A stretch of 20,287 nucleotides of DNA from NCBI GenBank assembly GCA_905192805.1, contig CAJJMF010000016.1, positions 1 through 20,287 of the forward strand. Reading direction: 5' to 3'. Source of the stretch: an uncultured Sutterella sp. GTDB taxonomy: Bacteria > Pseudomonadota > Gammaproteobacteria > Burkholderiales > Burkholderiaceae_F. A model generated the notes under the pieces. It saw only the letters and a program-made list of their open reading frames with translations. It did no database searches and was not told the origin of the DNA. Numbering within the stretch: the first letter of the stretch is position 1; each line of letters opens with the position of its first letter. Of the stretch, positions 6,742-14,058 are shown in pieces. Both the position numbers and the translations under genes were made by a program.

Positions 6742-8976
6742 ATGGGTCAATACAAAAAACTGTGGTACCTGCTTATTGCGGTATTAGTTTTTTCCTTCAC
6801 GCTGCTTGGCTTTGCCGGGCGTGAAGTCTATAAAAATGCTCCCCCGTTCCCTGAAACCGTCCAAACGACATCGGGTCAGGTCATTTTCACTCGTGACGAT
6901 ATCTTAGCGGGTCAGTCGGCTTGGCAGTCCGCTGGTGGTATGGAAGTGGGCTCGATTTTAGGTCACGGTGCGTATCAGGCACCGGACTGGACGGCTGACT
7001 GGTTGCATCGTGAATTGTCGGCTTGGTTGGATATGACGGCTCAGGCACGTTTCGGCAAGAAGTATGCTGATTTGGCTGTTGATGAACAGGCCAGCTTGCG
7101 TGCTGTGATGACCAAGGAATACAAGGAAGGTGGTAAGCCTGACGCTCAGAATCGCGTGACCATTTCGGATACGCGTGCTAAGGCGATCGCTGAAACGGCG
7201 AAGTACTATGTGTCGCTCTACGGGAACGATCCTGCGACGGCCACGCAACGTGAACACTTCGCCATGAAGAAAAACACGCTTGCTCGTGAAGAAGATCGTC
7301 AAAAGTTAACGGCTTTCTTCTTCTGGACGGCTTGGGCTGCTTCGACGAACCGTGTGGATACGGATGCGACCTACACCAACAACTGGCCGCATGAACCCTT
7401 GATTGACAACGTGCCGACGACCGAAAACGTTGTTTGGTCGGTCGCCTCTGTGGTGGTGTTGCTCTTGGGCGTCGGTCTCTTGGTTTGGGGCTTTGCTTGG
7501 CAGAAAAAGCACGACGATGTCAAAGTGCCCGAATTCGATCCGCTTGCTCGCTTAAAGTTAACGCCTAGCCAGAAAGCGCTCTGGAAGTATGTGGTGTTGA
7601 CCGGTGTGCTCTTCCTCGTGCAGGTATTGCTTGGTGGTTTCGTTGCCCACTACACGATCGAAGGCGGTGGTTTCTACGGTATTGATACCTCGGACTTCTT
7701 CCCGTACTCCTTGGCACGTACCTGGCATATTCAGGCAGCCATTTTCTGGATCGCTACGGGCTTCTTGACGGCTGGTCTTTTCTTGGCGCCGATCATCAAT
7801 GGCGGTAAGGATCCGAAGTTCCAGCGTTTAGGCGTGAACTTACTGTTCGTTGCCCTCTTGATTGTGGCGGGTGGTTCCTTTGGTGGTAACTACATGGCCA
7901 TTGCCCAGACCTTGCCGAAGCACTTGAACTTCTGGTTCGGTCATCAGGGTTATGAATTCTTGGATATCGGTCGCTTCTGGCAGGTGATGCTCTTTGTTGG
8001 GCTCTTGTTGTGGCTCTTCTTGATGCTTCGCTGCACGGTCAACGCTTTGCGTGATCGCAACTCCGACCGTAACCTCTTGGCCCTCTTTATCGCCTCCATG
8101 GTGGGTGTGGGTCTCTTCTATGGTCCGGGTCTTTTCTACGGTGAACATACCTCGTTAACCGTGATGGAATACTGGCGCTGGTGGGTGGTTCACCTCTGGG
8201 TGGAAGGCTTCTTCGAAGTGTTTGCTACGGCTGCCATTGCGTTCGTGTTCTACAACTTGGGCTTAGTGACGTTGCGTACGGCCACGGTGAGCTCCTTGGC
8301 TGCGGGTTCGCTCTTCTTGATCGGTGGCGTTCCGGGTACGATGCATCACCTTTACTTCTCGGGTGTGACGTCTTCCGGTATGGCCATGGGTGCGGTTTTC
8401 TCCGCCTTGGAAGTGGTGCCGTTGGTCCTCTTAGGGTATGAAGCGTATGAACACTGGTCCTACCAGCATGCTGCTCCTTGGGCGAAGCGTTTACGCTGGC
8501 CGGTGATGTGCTTCGTGGCCGTGGCGTTCTGGAACATGTTAGGCGCTGGCGTCTTTGGGTTCTTGATTAACCCGCCGATCTCGCTCTTCTATGTCCAGGG
8601 CTTGAATACGACGGCTGTGCACTCGCACTCGGCACTCTTCGGTGTGTATGGCTTCTTGGCGCTCGGCTTCATCTTCTTGGTGACCAACTACTTGCGTCCG
8701 AAGGCTCAATACTCGGCCATGATGGGCACTGGCTTCTGGCTCTTGAACATTGGCTTAGTGGTCATGATCATTTCCTCGCTCTTGCCGGTCGGGGTGATCC
8801 AGGCGGCTGCTAGCATCAGCGAAGGCCTCTGGTACGCTCGTAGCGAAGCGGTCATGCAGAGTGCTGCCTTGGTGAACTTGCGTTGGATCCGTGTGGTGGG
8901 TGATACGGTGTTCATCATCGGTGCCTTCATGATGGTCTTCCAAGCGTTCAAGATGATCATGAGCAAAGACGAATAA
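6742..8976 (+). CDS. norZ: Quinol-dependent nitric oxide reductase (qNOR)
   Basis: Single-subunit inner-membrane reductase that takes electrons from quinol and reduces two NO to N2O. It belongs to the heme-copper oxidase superfamily. The 744-aa length is normal for qNOR. One N-terminal membrane segment (about 7-27) is followed by a periplasmic cytochrome-c-like region without a heme motif (about 30-225), a second segment, then the catalytic helix bundle. Heme and iron ligands are visible: H329 in RTWHIQA, FeB ligands H484 and H535/H536 (GTMHHLYF), E488 in HLWVEGFFE, and H627 and H629 in AVHSHSALFG for the hemes. The ATG at 6742 has AGAGG eight bases upstream. No nirS, nirK, nosZ or norQD genes are adjacent, so NO detoxification is more likely than complete denitrification. 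No NsrR or NorR regulator gene is nearby. Confidence 0.96.
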   Translation: MGQYKKLWYLLIAVLVFSFTLLGFAGREVYKNAPPFPETVQTTSGQVIFTRDDILAGQSAWQSAGGMEVGSILGHGAYQAPDWTADWLHRELSAWLDMTAQARFGKKYADLAVDEQASLRAVMTKEYKEGGKPDAQNRVTISDTRAKAIAETAKYYVSLYGNDPATATQREHFAMKKNTLAREEDRQKLTAFFFWTAWAASTNRVDTDATYTNNWPHEPLIDNVPTTENVVWSVASVVVLLLGVGLLVWGFAWQKKHDDVKVPEFDPLARLKLTPSQKALWKYVVLTGVLFLVQVLLGGFVAHYTIEGGGFYGIDTSDFFPYSLARTWHIQAAIFWIATGFLTAGLFLAPIINGGKDPKFQRLGVNLLFVALLIVAGGSFGGNYMAIAQTLPKHLNFWFGHQGYEFLDIGRFWQVMLFVGLLLWLFLMLRCTVNALRDRNSDRNLLALFIASMVGVGLFYGPGLFYGEHTSLTVMEYWRWWVVHLWVEGFFEVFATAAIAFVFYNLGLVTLRTATVSSLAAGSLFLIGGVPGTMHHLYFSGVTSSGMAMGAVFSALEVVPLVLLGYEAYEHWSYQHAAPWAKRLRWPVMCFVAVAFWNMLGAGVFGFLINPPISLFYVQGLNTTAVHSHSALFGVYGFLALGFIFLVTNYLRPKAQYSAMMGTGFWLLNIGLVVMIISSLLPVGVIQAAASISEGLWYARSEAVMQSAALVNLRWIRVVGDTVFIIGAFMMVFQAFKMIMSKDE

Positions 8977-8993
8977 GGTGAATCGGTTCTAGG

Positions 8994-9065
8994 GCGTCAC
9001 GAAACGGCGCCTTAGCGGAAACACTGTGACGCGATCCTGTGGGTAACCATGGGGTCGCGTTTTTT
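8994..9065 (+). terminator. norZ terminator
   Basis: ACGCGATCC (9029-9037) pairs with GGGTCGCGT (9052-9060), nine pairs including one wobble, followed by a run of T (9060-9065). Upstream, GCGTCAC (8994-9000) can pair with GTGACGC (9026-9032), which overlaps the left arm of the terminator stem. The two structures therefore compete. Confidence 0.85.
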
Positions 9066-9245
9066 ATGGGGCTTTGGAGCGAGGCGCGTTCGAGCCCTGT
9101 GAAACTACTTATGAGGTGTGTGCCTTCCCAAGCAAAGAGACATTCTGTTCTTTTAAGTACAGCCACGTGTCCGGAAACAAGAGGGCACCCGGGTACAATG
9201 ATCGGATTTCTCAAAAACTCTGCTTATTCTTTCCCATACATCGCA

Positions 9246-10409
9246 ATGAAAAAAAATTCTAAAGCGTTTCTCATTTTGCTTTTGGGGACGATGTCGGCGT
9301 TTGGTCCGTTTATCATGGACCTTTACCTGCCGGCACTACCGCAATTGCGCGACTATTTTCACACCAGTGCGGCCTTTACTCAGGTGAGTTTGATGACCGC
9401 CATGATCGGTCTGGGGGTAGGGCAGCTCTTTATTGGTCCGTTGAGTGATAAATACGGTCGTAAACGCCCCCTGTTGATCTCCTTGGGAGTGTTTGTCATC
9501 ACGTCGTTTGCCTTGGTGTTTTCCCCCAATATTCATGTGCTCATTACATTGCGTGCGATTCAAGGCTTTTCTGCGGCAGGAAGTGTTGTGCTTTCGCGCG
9601 CTGTGGCCACGGACTTATATACGGGGCGTGAATTGGGTAAATTTTTTGCCATGCTCATGACCGTGCATGGTTTAGCCCCCGTTCTCTCACCCGTGGTTGG
9701 GAGTTATTTGCTTCGTTTCACAGATTGGCATGGCGTGTTTGTGAGTTTGACGCTCTTGGGCCTTGTCTTGATCACTGCTGTGCTCTTTTTGGTGGAATCC
9801 TTACCCCCGGAACGACGCTTTGATTCTTCCATCTTCAAGTCGTTTACGGTATATCCCCAAATTTTAAAGAATTCGACCTTTATGGGTTTTGTGCTGATGC
9901 AGTCGTTTGGGTTTGCGGGTCTGTTTGCTTACATTTCTGCTTCACCCTTCATTTTCCAGAGCCATTTTGGATTATCACCGACGGAATTTAGCGCGTGCTT
10001 TGGTGCGAACGGGTTGGCCGTGATGATTGGGGCCAATATTTGTACCCGTATCAATCGTTCCCATGCGTTGCGCTTTGGTGTGACCGTGTTTACACTCGCC
10101 ACCCTCTATCTCGCCGTGGCCCTGATCGAGGGGTTTAGCATAGGGTTTATTGAACCAGGATTTTTCTGTATGACCCTTTCCCTTGGCTTCATTTTCCCCA
10201 TTGTGTCAATGCAGGCCATGAGTTCGGAGCGCAAAAATGCGGGGAGTGCGTCGGCGTTGCTGGGCTTTTGTCCCTTTATGTTGGGCGCGATTTGCTCACC
10301 CTTGGTGGGGATTGGCAATCTGTTTGTTTCGACGGGCATTGTTTTGTCCATCGCTGGGTTGGCCGTGTGTGCTATGTACTGGCGCGTTCATCACCGTTTG
10401 ACGTTCTAG
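9246..10409 (+). CDS. Bcr/CflA family MFS multidrug efflux transporter
   Basis: A 387-aa, 12-helix major facilitator protein of the Bcr/CflA drug:proton antiporter group. FIMDLYLPALPQL (residues 22-34) matches the group's first-helix signature. GPLSDKYGRK (64-73) is the MFS motif A between helices 2 and 3. PPERR follows helix 6, as in E. coli Bcr. I chose the ATG at 9246 because it places the first helix as in Bcr. An ATG at 9198 is also in frame, but TACAAT at 9194-9199 overlaps it and could be a -10 box. No strong ribosome binding site precedes either start, so the start is uncertain. The gene lies beyond the norZ terminator and appears to be transcribed on its own. The substrate is unknown; bicyclomycin, chloramphenicol or sulfonamide export is known for relatives. 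Confidence 0.88.
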   Translation: MKKNSKAFLILLLGTMSAFGPFIMDLYLPALPQLRDYFHTSAAFTQVSLMTAMIGLGVGQLFIGPLSDKYGRKRPLLISLGVFVITSFALVFSPNIHVLITLRAIQGFSAAGSVVLSRAVATDLYTGRELGKFFAMLMTVHGLAPVLSPVVGSYLLRFTDWHGVFVSLTLLGLVLITAVLFLVESLPPERRFDSSIFKSFTVYPQILKNSTFMGFVLMQSFGFAGLFAYISASPFIFQSHFGLSPTEFSACFGANGLAVMIGANICTRINRSHALRFGVTVFTLATLYLAVALIEGFSIGFIEPGFFCMTLSLGFIFPIVSMQAMSSERKNAGSASALLGFCPFMLGAICSPLVGIGNLFVSTGIVLSIAGLAVCAMYWRVHHRLTF

Positions 10410-10434
10410 CCTATCGCGGGTTGGCGATCGACAC

Positions 10435-10479
10435 AAAAAAAGCGTGTTACAGAGGTGGGCGCCTCCGCAGCACGCTTTT
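10435..10479. terminator. Bidirectional terminator between the efflux gene and ypfJ
   Basis: AAAAGCGTG (10438-10446) pairs with CACGCTTTT (10471-10479). The loop carries a smaller hairpin, GAGG (10452-10455) with CCTC (10462-10465). The minus strand has seven T after the stem and the plus strand four, so it fits best as the ypfJ terminator while also serving the convergent efflux gene. Confidence 0.85.
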
Positions 10480-10504
10480 CATTTACATATTGATCCGTTT
10501 GGGA

Positions 10505-11395
10505 CTATTTCCAAGGATTGCAGACACCAGGATCTCCCGCTTGGAACCCGCGTTTAAACCAGCTGGTGCGCTGTTCGGAAGTACCATGCGTGAAGCTATC
10601 GGGGACCACACGTCCTGTGGCTTCTTTTTGTAAGCGATCGTCCCCAATGGCCGTTGCTGTCGCGAGGGCTTCATCGATATCCCCCACGTCGAGAATGCCG
10701 GCTTTTTGCATATAAAAGCCCCAGACGCCCGCGTAGCAGTCCGCTTGAAGCTCCATTTTTACTTGGATCGCGTTGGCTTCTTTTTTGCTCACTTGCTGTT
10801 GCATCTTTTGGACTTGATCCGAAATGCCCTGCAACGTTTGTACATGGTGTCCCACTTCATGAGCGAGCACATAGCCTAGCGCAAAGTCACCACCCCCGCC
10901 GTATTTCTTTTGCATGTCACGGTAAAACGAGAGGTCAATATAGACCTTTTCATCGAGCGGACAGTAAAACGGCCCCATTGCGGCTTGACCCGTGCCACAG
11001 GCAGTTGGCGTTACTCCCGTATAGAGGACGAGTTTAGGGAAGCGATATTGTGAGCCCGCTTGCTTAAAAATACTGCTCCAAACATCTTCGGTGGTTTTCA
11101 AGGCTACTGAAGTAAATTTGGCTAACTCGTCGTCGCTTGAATTTTTCTTTGTGCTTGGCATTTGCTGTTGCGTTACGACGGTATCGGTAGGCATACCCGT
11201 GATTAAGGGGGTTAGGTCATAGCCATAGTAGCCAGCGATCATCACAACGATGATGACGATAAGACCAAACTTGCCCCGGATGGGAATGCCCCCCGCGCGA
11301 ACACGTCCGCCTCCTTGAGAGGGGAATGAGAAGCCGGATTGTTCGCCACGGCGATCTTCAACATTATTACTGCCAGGTCGATCTTTCCACTGCAT
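10505..11395 (-). CDS. ypfJ: YpfJ family neutral zinc metallopeptidase
   Basis: Membrane-anchored putative zinc peptidase of unknown physiological substrate. The 296-aa protein matches E. coli YpfJ from end to end. The N terminus MQWKDRPGSNNVEDRR is typical of the family. A Gly-rich stretch is followed by one membrane helix (about 43-58), then the catalytic domain. HEVGHH (179-184) supplies the HExxH zinc-binding site (H179, E180, H183), and E215 in MELQADCYAGVW is the likely third ligand. The C-terminal GRVVPDSFTHGTSEQR motif is conserved in the family. The catalytic domain is probably on the outer face of the inner membrane. The ATG at 11395 has only a weak ribosome binding site (GGGT). A TATAAT-like box lies at 11429-11434 on the minus strand, between the gene and the terminator of the preceding one, so the gene is probably monocistronic. 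Confidence 0.93.
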   Translation of the reverse strand: MQWKDRPGSNNVEDRRGEQSGFSFPSQGGGRVRAGGIPIRGKFGLIVIIVVMIAGYYGYDLTPLITGMPTDTVVTQQQMPSTKKNSSDDELAKFTSVALKTTEDVWSSIFKQAGSQYRFPKLVLYTGVTPTACGTGQAAMGPFYCPLDEKVYIDLSFYRDMQKKYGGGGDFALGYVLAHEVGHHVQTLQGISDQVQKMQQQVSKKEANAIQVKMELQADCYAGVWGFYMQKAGILDVGDIDEALATATAIGDDRLQKEATGRVVPDSFTHGTSEQRTSWFKRGFQAGDPGVCNPWK

Positions 11396-11428
11396 GAGTT
11401 AATACCCAAGAAAATTGATGATGAAGTC

Positions 11429-11434
11429 ATTATA
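11429..11434 (-). promoter_or_regulatory. Candidate -10 box for ypfJ
   Basis: A perfect TATAAT on the minus strand lies 33 bases before the ypfJ ATG and just after the terminator of the upstream gene. No good -35 hexamer is found 16-18 bases upstream. Confidence 0.4.
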
Positions 11435-11457
11435 TATGGCTCGCCCAAGGACTTCGC

Positions 11458-11507
11458 AAAAAAATGGGCGTTAGCCCATCAGCCAATGGCTGTAGAACTA
11501 ACGCCCA
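11458..11507 (-). terminator. Terminator of the LEA-like gene
   Basis: TGGGCGTTAG (11465-11474) and CTAACGCCCA (11498-11507) form a perfect 10-bp stem. An inner hairpin, CAGCC/GGCTG (11480-11492), lies in the loop. On the minus strand seven T follow (11464-11458). It starts 16 bases beyond the stop codon of the LEA-like gene. Confidence 0.88.
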
Positions 11508-11523
11508 ATGCGTTGATGATTCA

Positions 11524-12147
11524 CTAGTTTTTTGGAGCGATGGCATCACTCGCCTTTTGGCGGGCACTGTCAATCATATCGCCCGTTTTTTCGCCGACGT
11601 TTTTAGCGGTTTCCTTGGTTTTATCCCAGACCTTGGCAGTGGTTTCCTTGGTCGCATCCCAAGCATCACCTGCCTTGTCTTTGGTTTTGTCTACGACGTC
11701 CCCCGTTTTGTCTTTGGTGGCGTCCCAAGCGTCGCCCGTTTTATCCTTGACCTTGTCGACAACATCACCGGTTTTTTCTTTGGTGGCATCCCAAGCGTCG
11801 GCTGCCTTATCTTTGACCTTATCGACAACGTCGCCCGTTTTATCTTTTACCTTTCCCGCGGTATCTTTGGTGGCATCCCAAGCATCAGCCGACTTTTCCT
11901 TGGTCTTATCCCACACTTCGGCTGCCTTTTCCTTGGTGGCCGTTGCTGCATCCTTGGCGCCTTCCTTTAAGTCAGCCCCTTTTTCTGCAGCCTTATCACC
12001 CGCGTCACTAAAGAAATTGCCAATTTTTTGCATCGTACTTTCCTCCTTGGGTGCTGTGGTTGCCTCGGTGGTGCTTGCCATGGCACTGGCAGACATCACG
12101 CCTAAAACAGAAATCATCGCGAGCTTCAACAATGTCGGTTTCGTCAT
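11524..12147 (-). CDS. Secreted LEA-like protein with 22-residue repeats
   Basis: A 207-aa exported protein of unknown function. Residues 1-24 form a Sec-type signal peptide (hydrophobic LLKLAMISVLGVMSASAMA, cleavage near A24). The mature part has almost no hydrophobic core and is dominated by Lys, Asp, Ala, Thr and Glu. It carries tandem units of about 22 residues on the pattern DAWDATK-x-KTGDVVDKVKDK, each made of two 11-residue halves. This periodicity is known from group 3 LEA proteins and apolipoprotein-like amphipathic helices, which suggests a mostly unfolded protein that becomes helical under drying or on membranes. A stress-protective periplasmic role is inference. The ATG at 12147 is chosen because AAGGA lies eight bases upstream and the signal peptide starts there; in-frame codons further out lack both features. 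Long open frames on the opposite strand are a by-product of the repeats. Confidence 0.8.
   Translation of the reverse strand: MTKPTLLKLAMISVLGVMSASAMASTTEATTAPKEESTMQKIGNFFSDAGDKAAEKGADLKEGAKDAATATKEKAAEVWDKTKEKSADAWDATKDTAGKVKDKTGDVVDKVKDKAADAWDATKEKTGDVVDKVKDKTGDAWDATKDKTGDVVDKTKDKAGDAWDATKETTAKVWDKTKETAKNVGEKTGDMIDSARQKASDAIAPKN
11590..11930 (-). repeat. Tandem 66-bp coding repeats within the LEA-like gene
   Basis: The DNA encoding the repeated DAWDATK...KDK units is itself repetitive. TTTGGTGGC(A/G)TCCCAAGC recurs near 11714, 11780 and 11867, with diverged neighbours at both ends. The first two copies are 66 bp apart, matching the 22-residue unit. Copy number may vary by slippage or recombination. 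Confidence 0.65.
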
Positions 12148-12618
12148 AATCGTTTTCCTTTGTTGTGAGTTCATGATTACCGTTGGCCTCACTCCAAACG
12201 GCATTGAGTACGAAAGAAATTCGTTGCTATAACTTCACGCTATCACAGGTCTTGAAGGTTCTGCCGTAACGATCGATGCGTAAGTCAGACAAGATGTAAA
12301 ACGCAAAATTTGATTTAAATACGTTATAAAAGAAGAAAATTCGTAGAATAAAACGCGTACTTAAAACACTAAAATCATATACAATCAATCCCCTGTTCAG
12401 TGTTTGTGTTGGGGAACTAAGCGCACTTGATTGCAGATTAAGAGTAAGCGTATCAGAACCAATCGTCGTTCTTTTGTGGTTACATTTTTAAGAGAAACCC
12501 AAGCTCAGTCCAGTAAATAGGGGCAAGGAGAAAACCGTTTCTGGGAGGATAGTGTCCAAAAGGCGTGTAACAATCGAGGCGAGGCGCTTCTCGGTTGTCT
12601 TAAAAGACAATCGCGTGG
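12148..12618. other. 471-bp gene-free region between the PAP2 and LEA-like genes
   Basis: No gene was recognised. It must contain the promoter of the LEA-like gene, but no clear -35/-10 pair was found. At its left end is only the 5' leader of that gene. Around 12386-12415, TCCCC and GGGGA could pair weakly. Near the PAP2 end are two mutually exclusive hairpins: CAATCGAG (12571-12578) with CTCGGTTG (12590-12597), and CGGTTGTCT (12592-12600) with AGACAATCG (12605-12613). Neither has a T tract, so it is unclear whether they end PAP2 transcription. Confidence 0.45.
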
Positions 12619-13176
12619 TTAACGGGGGGCGCTGGCCGTCGACTCAATGGTTTCAGGTCTGAGCCATTGAATGATGGCCACTGACATAAAGCCGCAAGCG
12701 AGCCCCAGAATAATGCCTCCTAGGACATCCGTGGGATAGTGGACAAAGAGGGCCATACGGCTGAGTCCCATCACGGTAGCGCATAAGAGGATAAGCCAAC
12801 TCATGCGTGCACGCATGCCTAAGAAGACGCCCAGTGTGGTGAATGCTGCTGAGGTGTGCCCCGAAGGGAAGGAAAAACTCTTAGGACAGTGGGATAGGTA
12901 GTCCGGTAGCCATACCGAACAGGGGCGGGGCCGAGCGATAAAGTTTTTAATCAGATAGCCTAAGCACCCATCGATAATTAAAGCGAGGGCAATCGCAATA
13001 CCTAAAAAGCGTGTCTTTTTGAAGCAGAAGAGCACAGCAGCTAACAGCGCCCAGATTTGTCCAGAATTACCCAGCGTGCTGACGATACGCATAAACGGCG
13101 TTAGGCCCAACTTGTGTGCCATGTCCGCCACGCCCACTAAGCATTGCGCATCCATCATTTGCATCAGTGCATCCAT
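12619..13176 (-). CDS. PAP2 family membrane phosphatase
   Basis: A 185-aa integral membrane phosphatase of the PAP2 (type 2 phosphatidic acid phosphatase) superfamily. Relatives act on undecaprenyl pyrophosphate, phosphatidylglycerol phosphate or lipid A phosphates at the outer face of the inner membrane. All three catalytic motifs are present: K77-x6-R84-P85 (KNFIARPRP), P104-S105-G106-H107, and S139-R140-x5-H146-x3-D150 with H146 as the likely nucleophile support and D150 as its partner. About five or six hydrophobic segments surround them. The ATG at 13176 has AGAGGA a few bases upstream. The gene stands alone, and its neighbours do not reveal the substrate. Recycling of undecaprenyl carrier (BacA-independent, PgpB-like) is one possibility. 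Confidence 0.9.
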   Translation of the reverse strand: MDALMQMMDAQCLVGVADMAHKLGLTPFMRIVSTLGNSGQIWALLAAVLFCFKKTRFLGIAIALALIIDGCLGYLIKNFIARPRPCSVWLPDYLSHCPKSFSFPSGHTSAAFTTLGVFLGMRARMSWLILLCATVMGLSRMALFVHYPTDVLGGIILGLACGFMSVAIIQWLRPETIESTASAPR

Positions 13177-13329
13177 ATCGTCCTCTTTTACCGATGGGGG
13201 TTAGGAAAAAGTAAGTACGCAGATAATCCTAACGACGTATCTTTATCTATTGTAATATGATTCTTTTTGTTTATCTACTCAGATTGAAAAGAAAGTCGAC
13301 TCAAGTATTTGATGGTAAGTTAAATATAT

Positions 13330-13382
13330 GGTTAAAGAAACTGTGTCATAGAGGTTAAGTAAAGGTACATAATCTGGTTAAG
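13330..13382. repeat. Three phased GGTTAA direct repeats, 23-bp period
   Basis: GGTTAAA (13330-13336), GGTTAAG (13353-13359) and GGTTAAG (13376-13382) are spaced exactly 23 bp apart, about two helical turns. The sequence between them is not conserved. Such phasing can mark tandem binding of a response regulator upstream of the PAP2 gene. Chance is a real alternative in AT-rich DNA. Confidence 0.35.
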
Positions 13383-13537
13383 TTATTTTTTATAATGAAG
13401 TAAAAATATTTTATCAACCCAACGGGTATCCACGCTTAACACATAAGTTAGCTTTTAATAGATATACCAACAGAGTATATTTAATTTTTCTTACCTGAGA
13501 ATTAGTTCTTTTCGAAGACTAAGGACTTGTTTGAGAG

Positions 13538-13575
13538 AAAAAGAATAGGGGAGGTTTCGTGAGAAATCTCCCCTA
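13538..13575 (-). terminator. Terminator of the shikimate operon
   Basis: Positions 13546-13558 and 13563-13575 form a 13-bp stem, beginning TAGGGGAG, with one wobble pair and a 4-base loop. On the minus strand a T-rich tail (TTCTTTTTC) follows. It begins 27 bases past the aroQ stop codon, at the end of the operon. Confidence 0.9.
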
Positions 13576-13602
13576 AAAAGACTGGAAAACAGGAACTAAT
13601 TG

Positions 13603-14058
13603 TTAGGATGCCTGAGGCGAATGGGCTTTTAGCCAGTCAACAAGCCACACGAGCGCTTCGTGATAACCGTCCGTTCCGTGCCCAGCAATTTGATGTAAAG
13701 CGGCGAGGGAAATGTAGCTAAAGTGACGGAAGGTTTCACGGGTGTGAATATCGGAAATATGCACTTCCACGGTAGGGATCTGGGTGGCTTTAAGTGCATC
13801 GAGAATGGCGACACTCGTGTGCGTGTAAGCAGCGGGGTTCATGACAATCCCATCAATACCCTGGAAGTACGCGTCCTGAATCTTATCGACAATCGCTCCT
13901 TCATGATTGGATTGAAAGAGTTCGACGTCAATGGCTAGGTCTTGAGCCCAAGCCTGTATCTGCTCACAGAGTCCCGTATAGTTGAGTTTCCCATAGAGAG
14001 CGGGTTCACGGATACCCAGTAAATTGAGGTTGGGGCCGTTGATAACGAGGATTTTCAT
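13603..14058 (-). CDS. aroQ: Type II 3-dehydroquinate dehydratase
   Basis: Cytosolic dodecameric enzyme that dehydrates 3-dehydroquinate to 3-dehydroshikimate, step three of the shikimate pathway. The 151-aa length is standard. Motifs: GPNLNLLG (8-15), R17 and Y22 (active-site tyrosine in PALYG), QSNHEGAIVD (49-58), NPAAYTHTS (74-82) and VEVHISD (97-103) with the catalytic H100, then R111. The residue after HIS is Asp rather than the usual Asn, a minor variation. FRHFSYIS (110-117) resembles Firmicutes AroQ. Its ATG shares one base with the upstream aroE/K stop (TAATG), and AAGGA lies inside the end of aroE/K, so translation is probably coupled. It is the last gene of the operon, followed by a strong terminator. 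Confidence 0.96.
   Translation of the reverse strand: MKILVINGPNLNLLGIREPALYGKLNYTGLCEQIQAWAQDLAIDVELFQSNHEGAIVDKIQDAYFQGIDGIVMNPAAYTHTSVAILDALKATQIPTVEVHISDIHTRETFRHFSYISLAALHQIAGHGTDGYHEALVWLVDWLKAHSPQAS

Larger units (their letters stand above)
13177..13602. other. 426-bp AT-rich gene-free region between aroQ and the PAP2 gene
   Basis: No gene was recognised. It contains the terminator of the aro operon at its right end and presumably the PAP2 promoter at its left end. GGTTAA(A/G) occurs three times at exact 23-bp intervals (13330, 13353, 13376). A TACAAT-like -10 candidate on the minus strand (13250-13255) lies about 75 bases before the PAP2 start, without a good -35. Confidence 0.5.

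Noticed and set aside
11540..12232. 230-codon open frame on the plus strand, opposite the LEA-like gene, and a 168-codon frame at 11464-11970
   Set aside because: Both are products of the repeat periodicity on the other strand. They have low-complexity Ser/Leu/Val or Phe/Gly sequences and no proper ribosome binding site. The minus-strand frame has a signal peptide, a good ribosome binding site and its own terminator.
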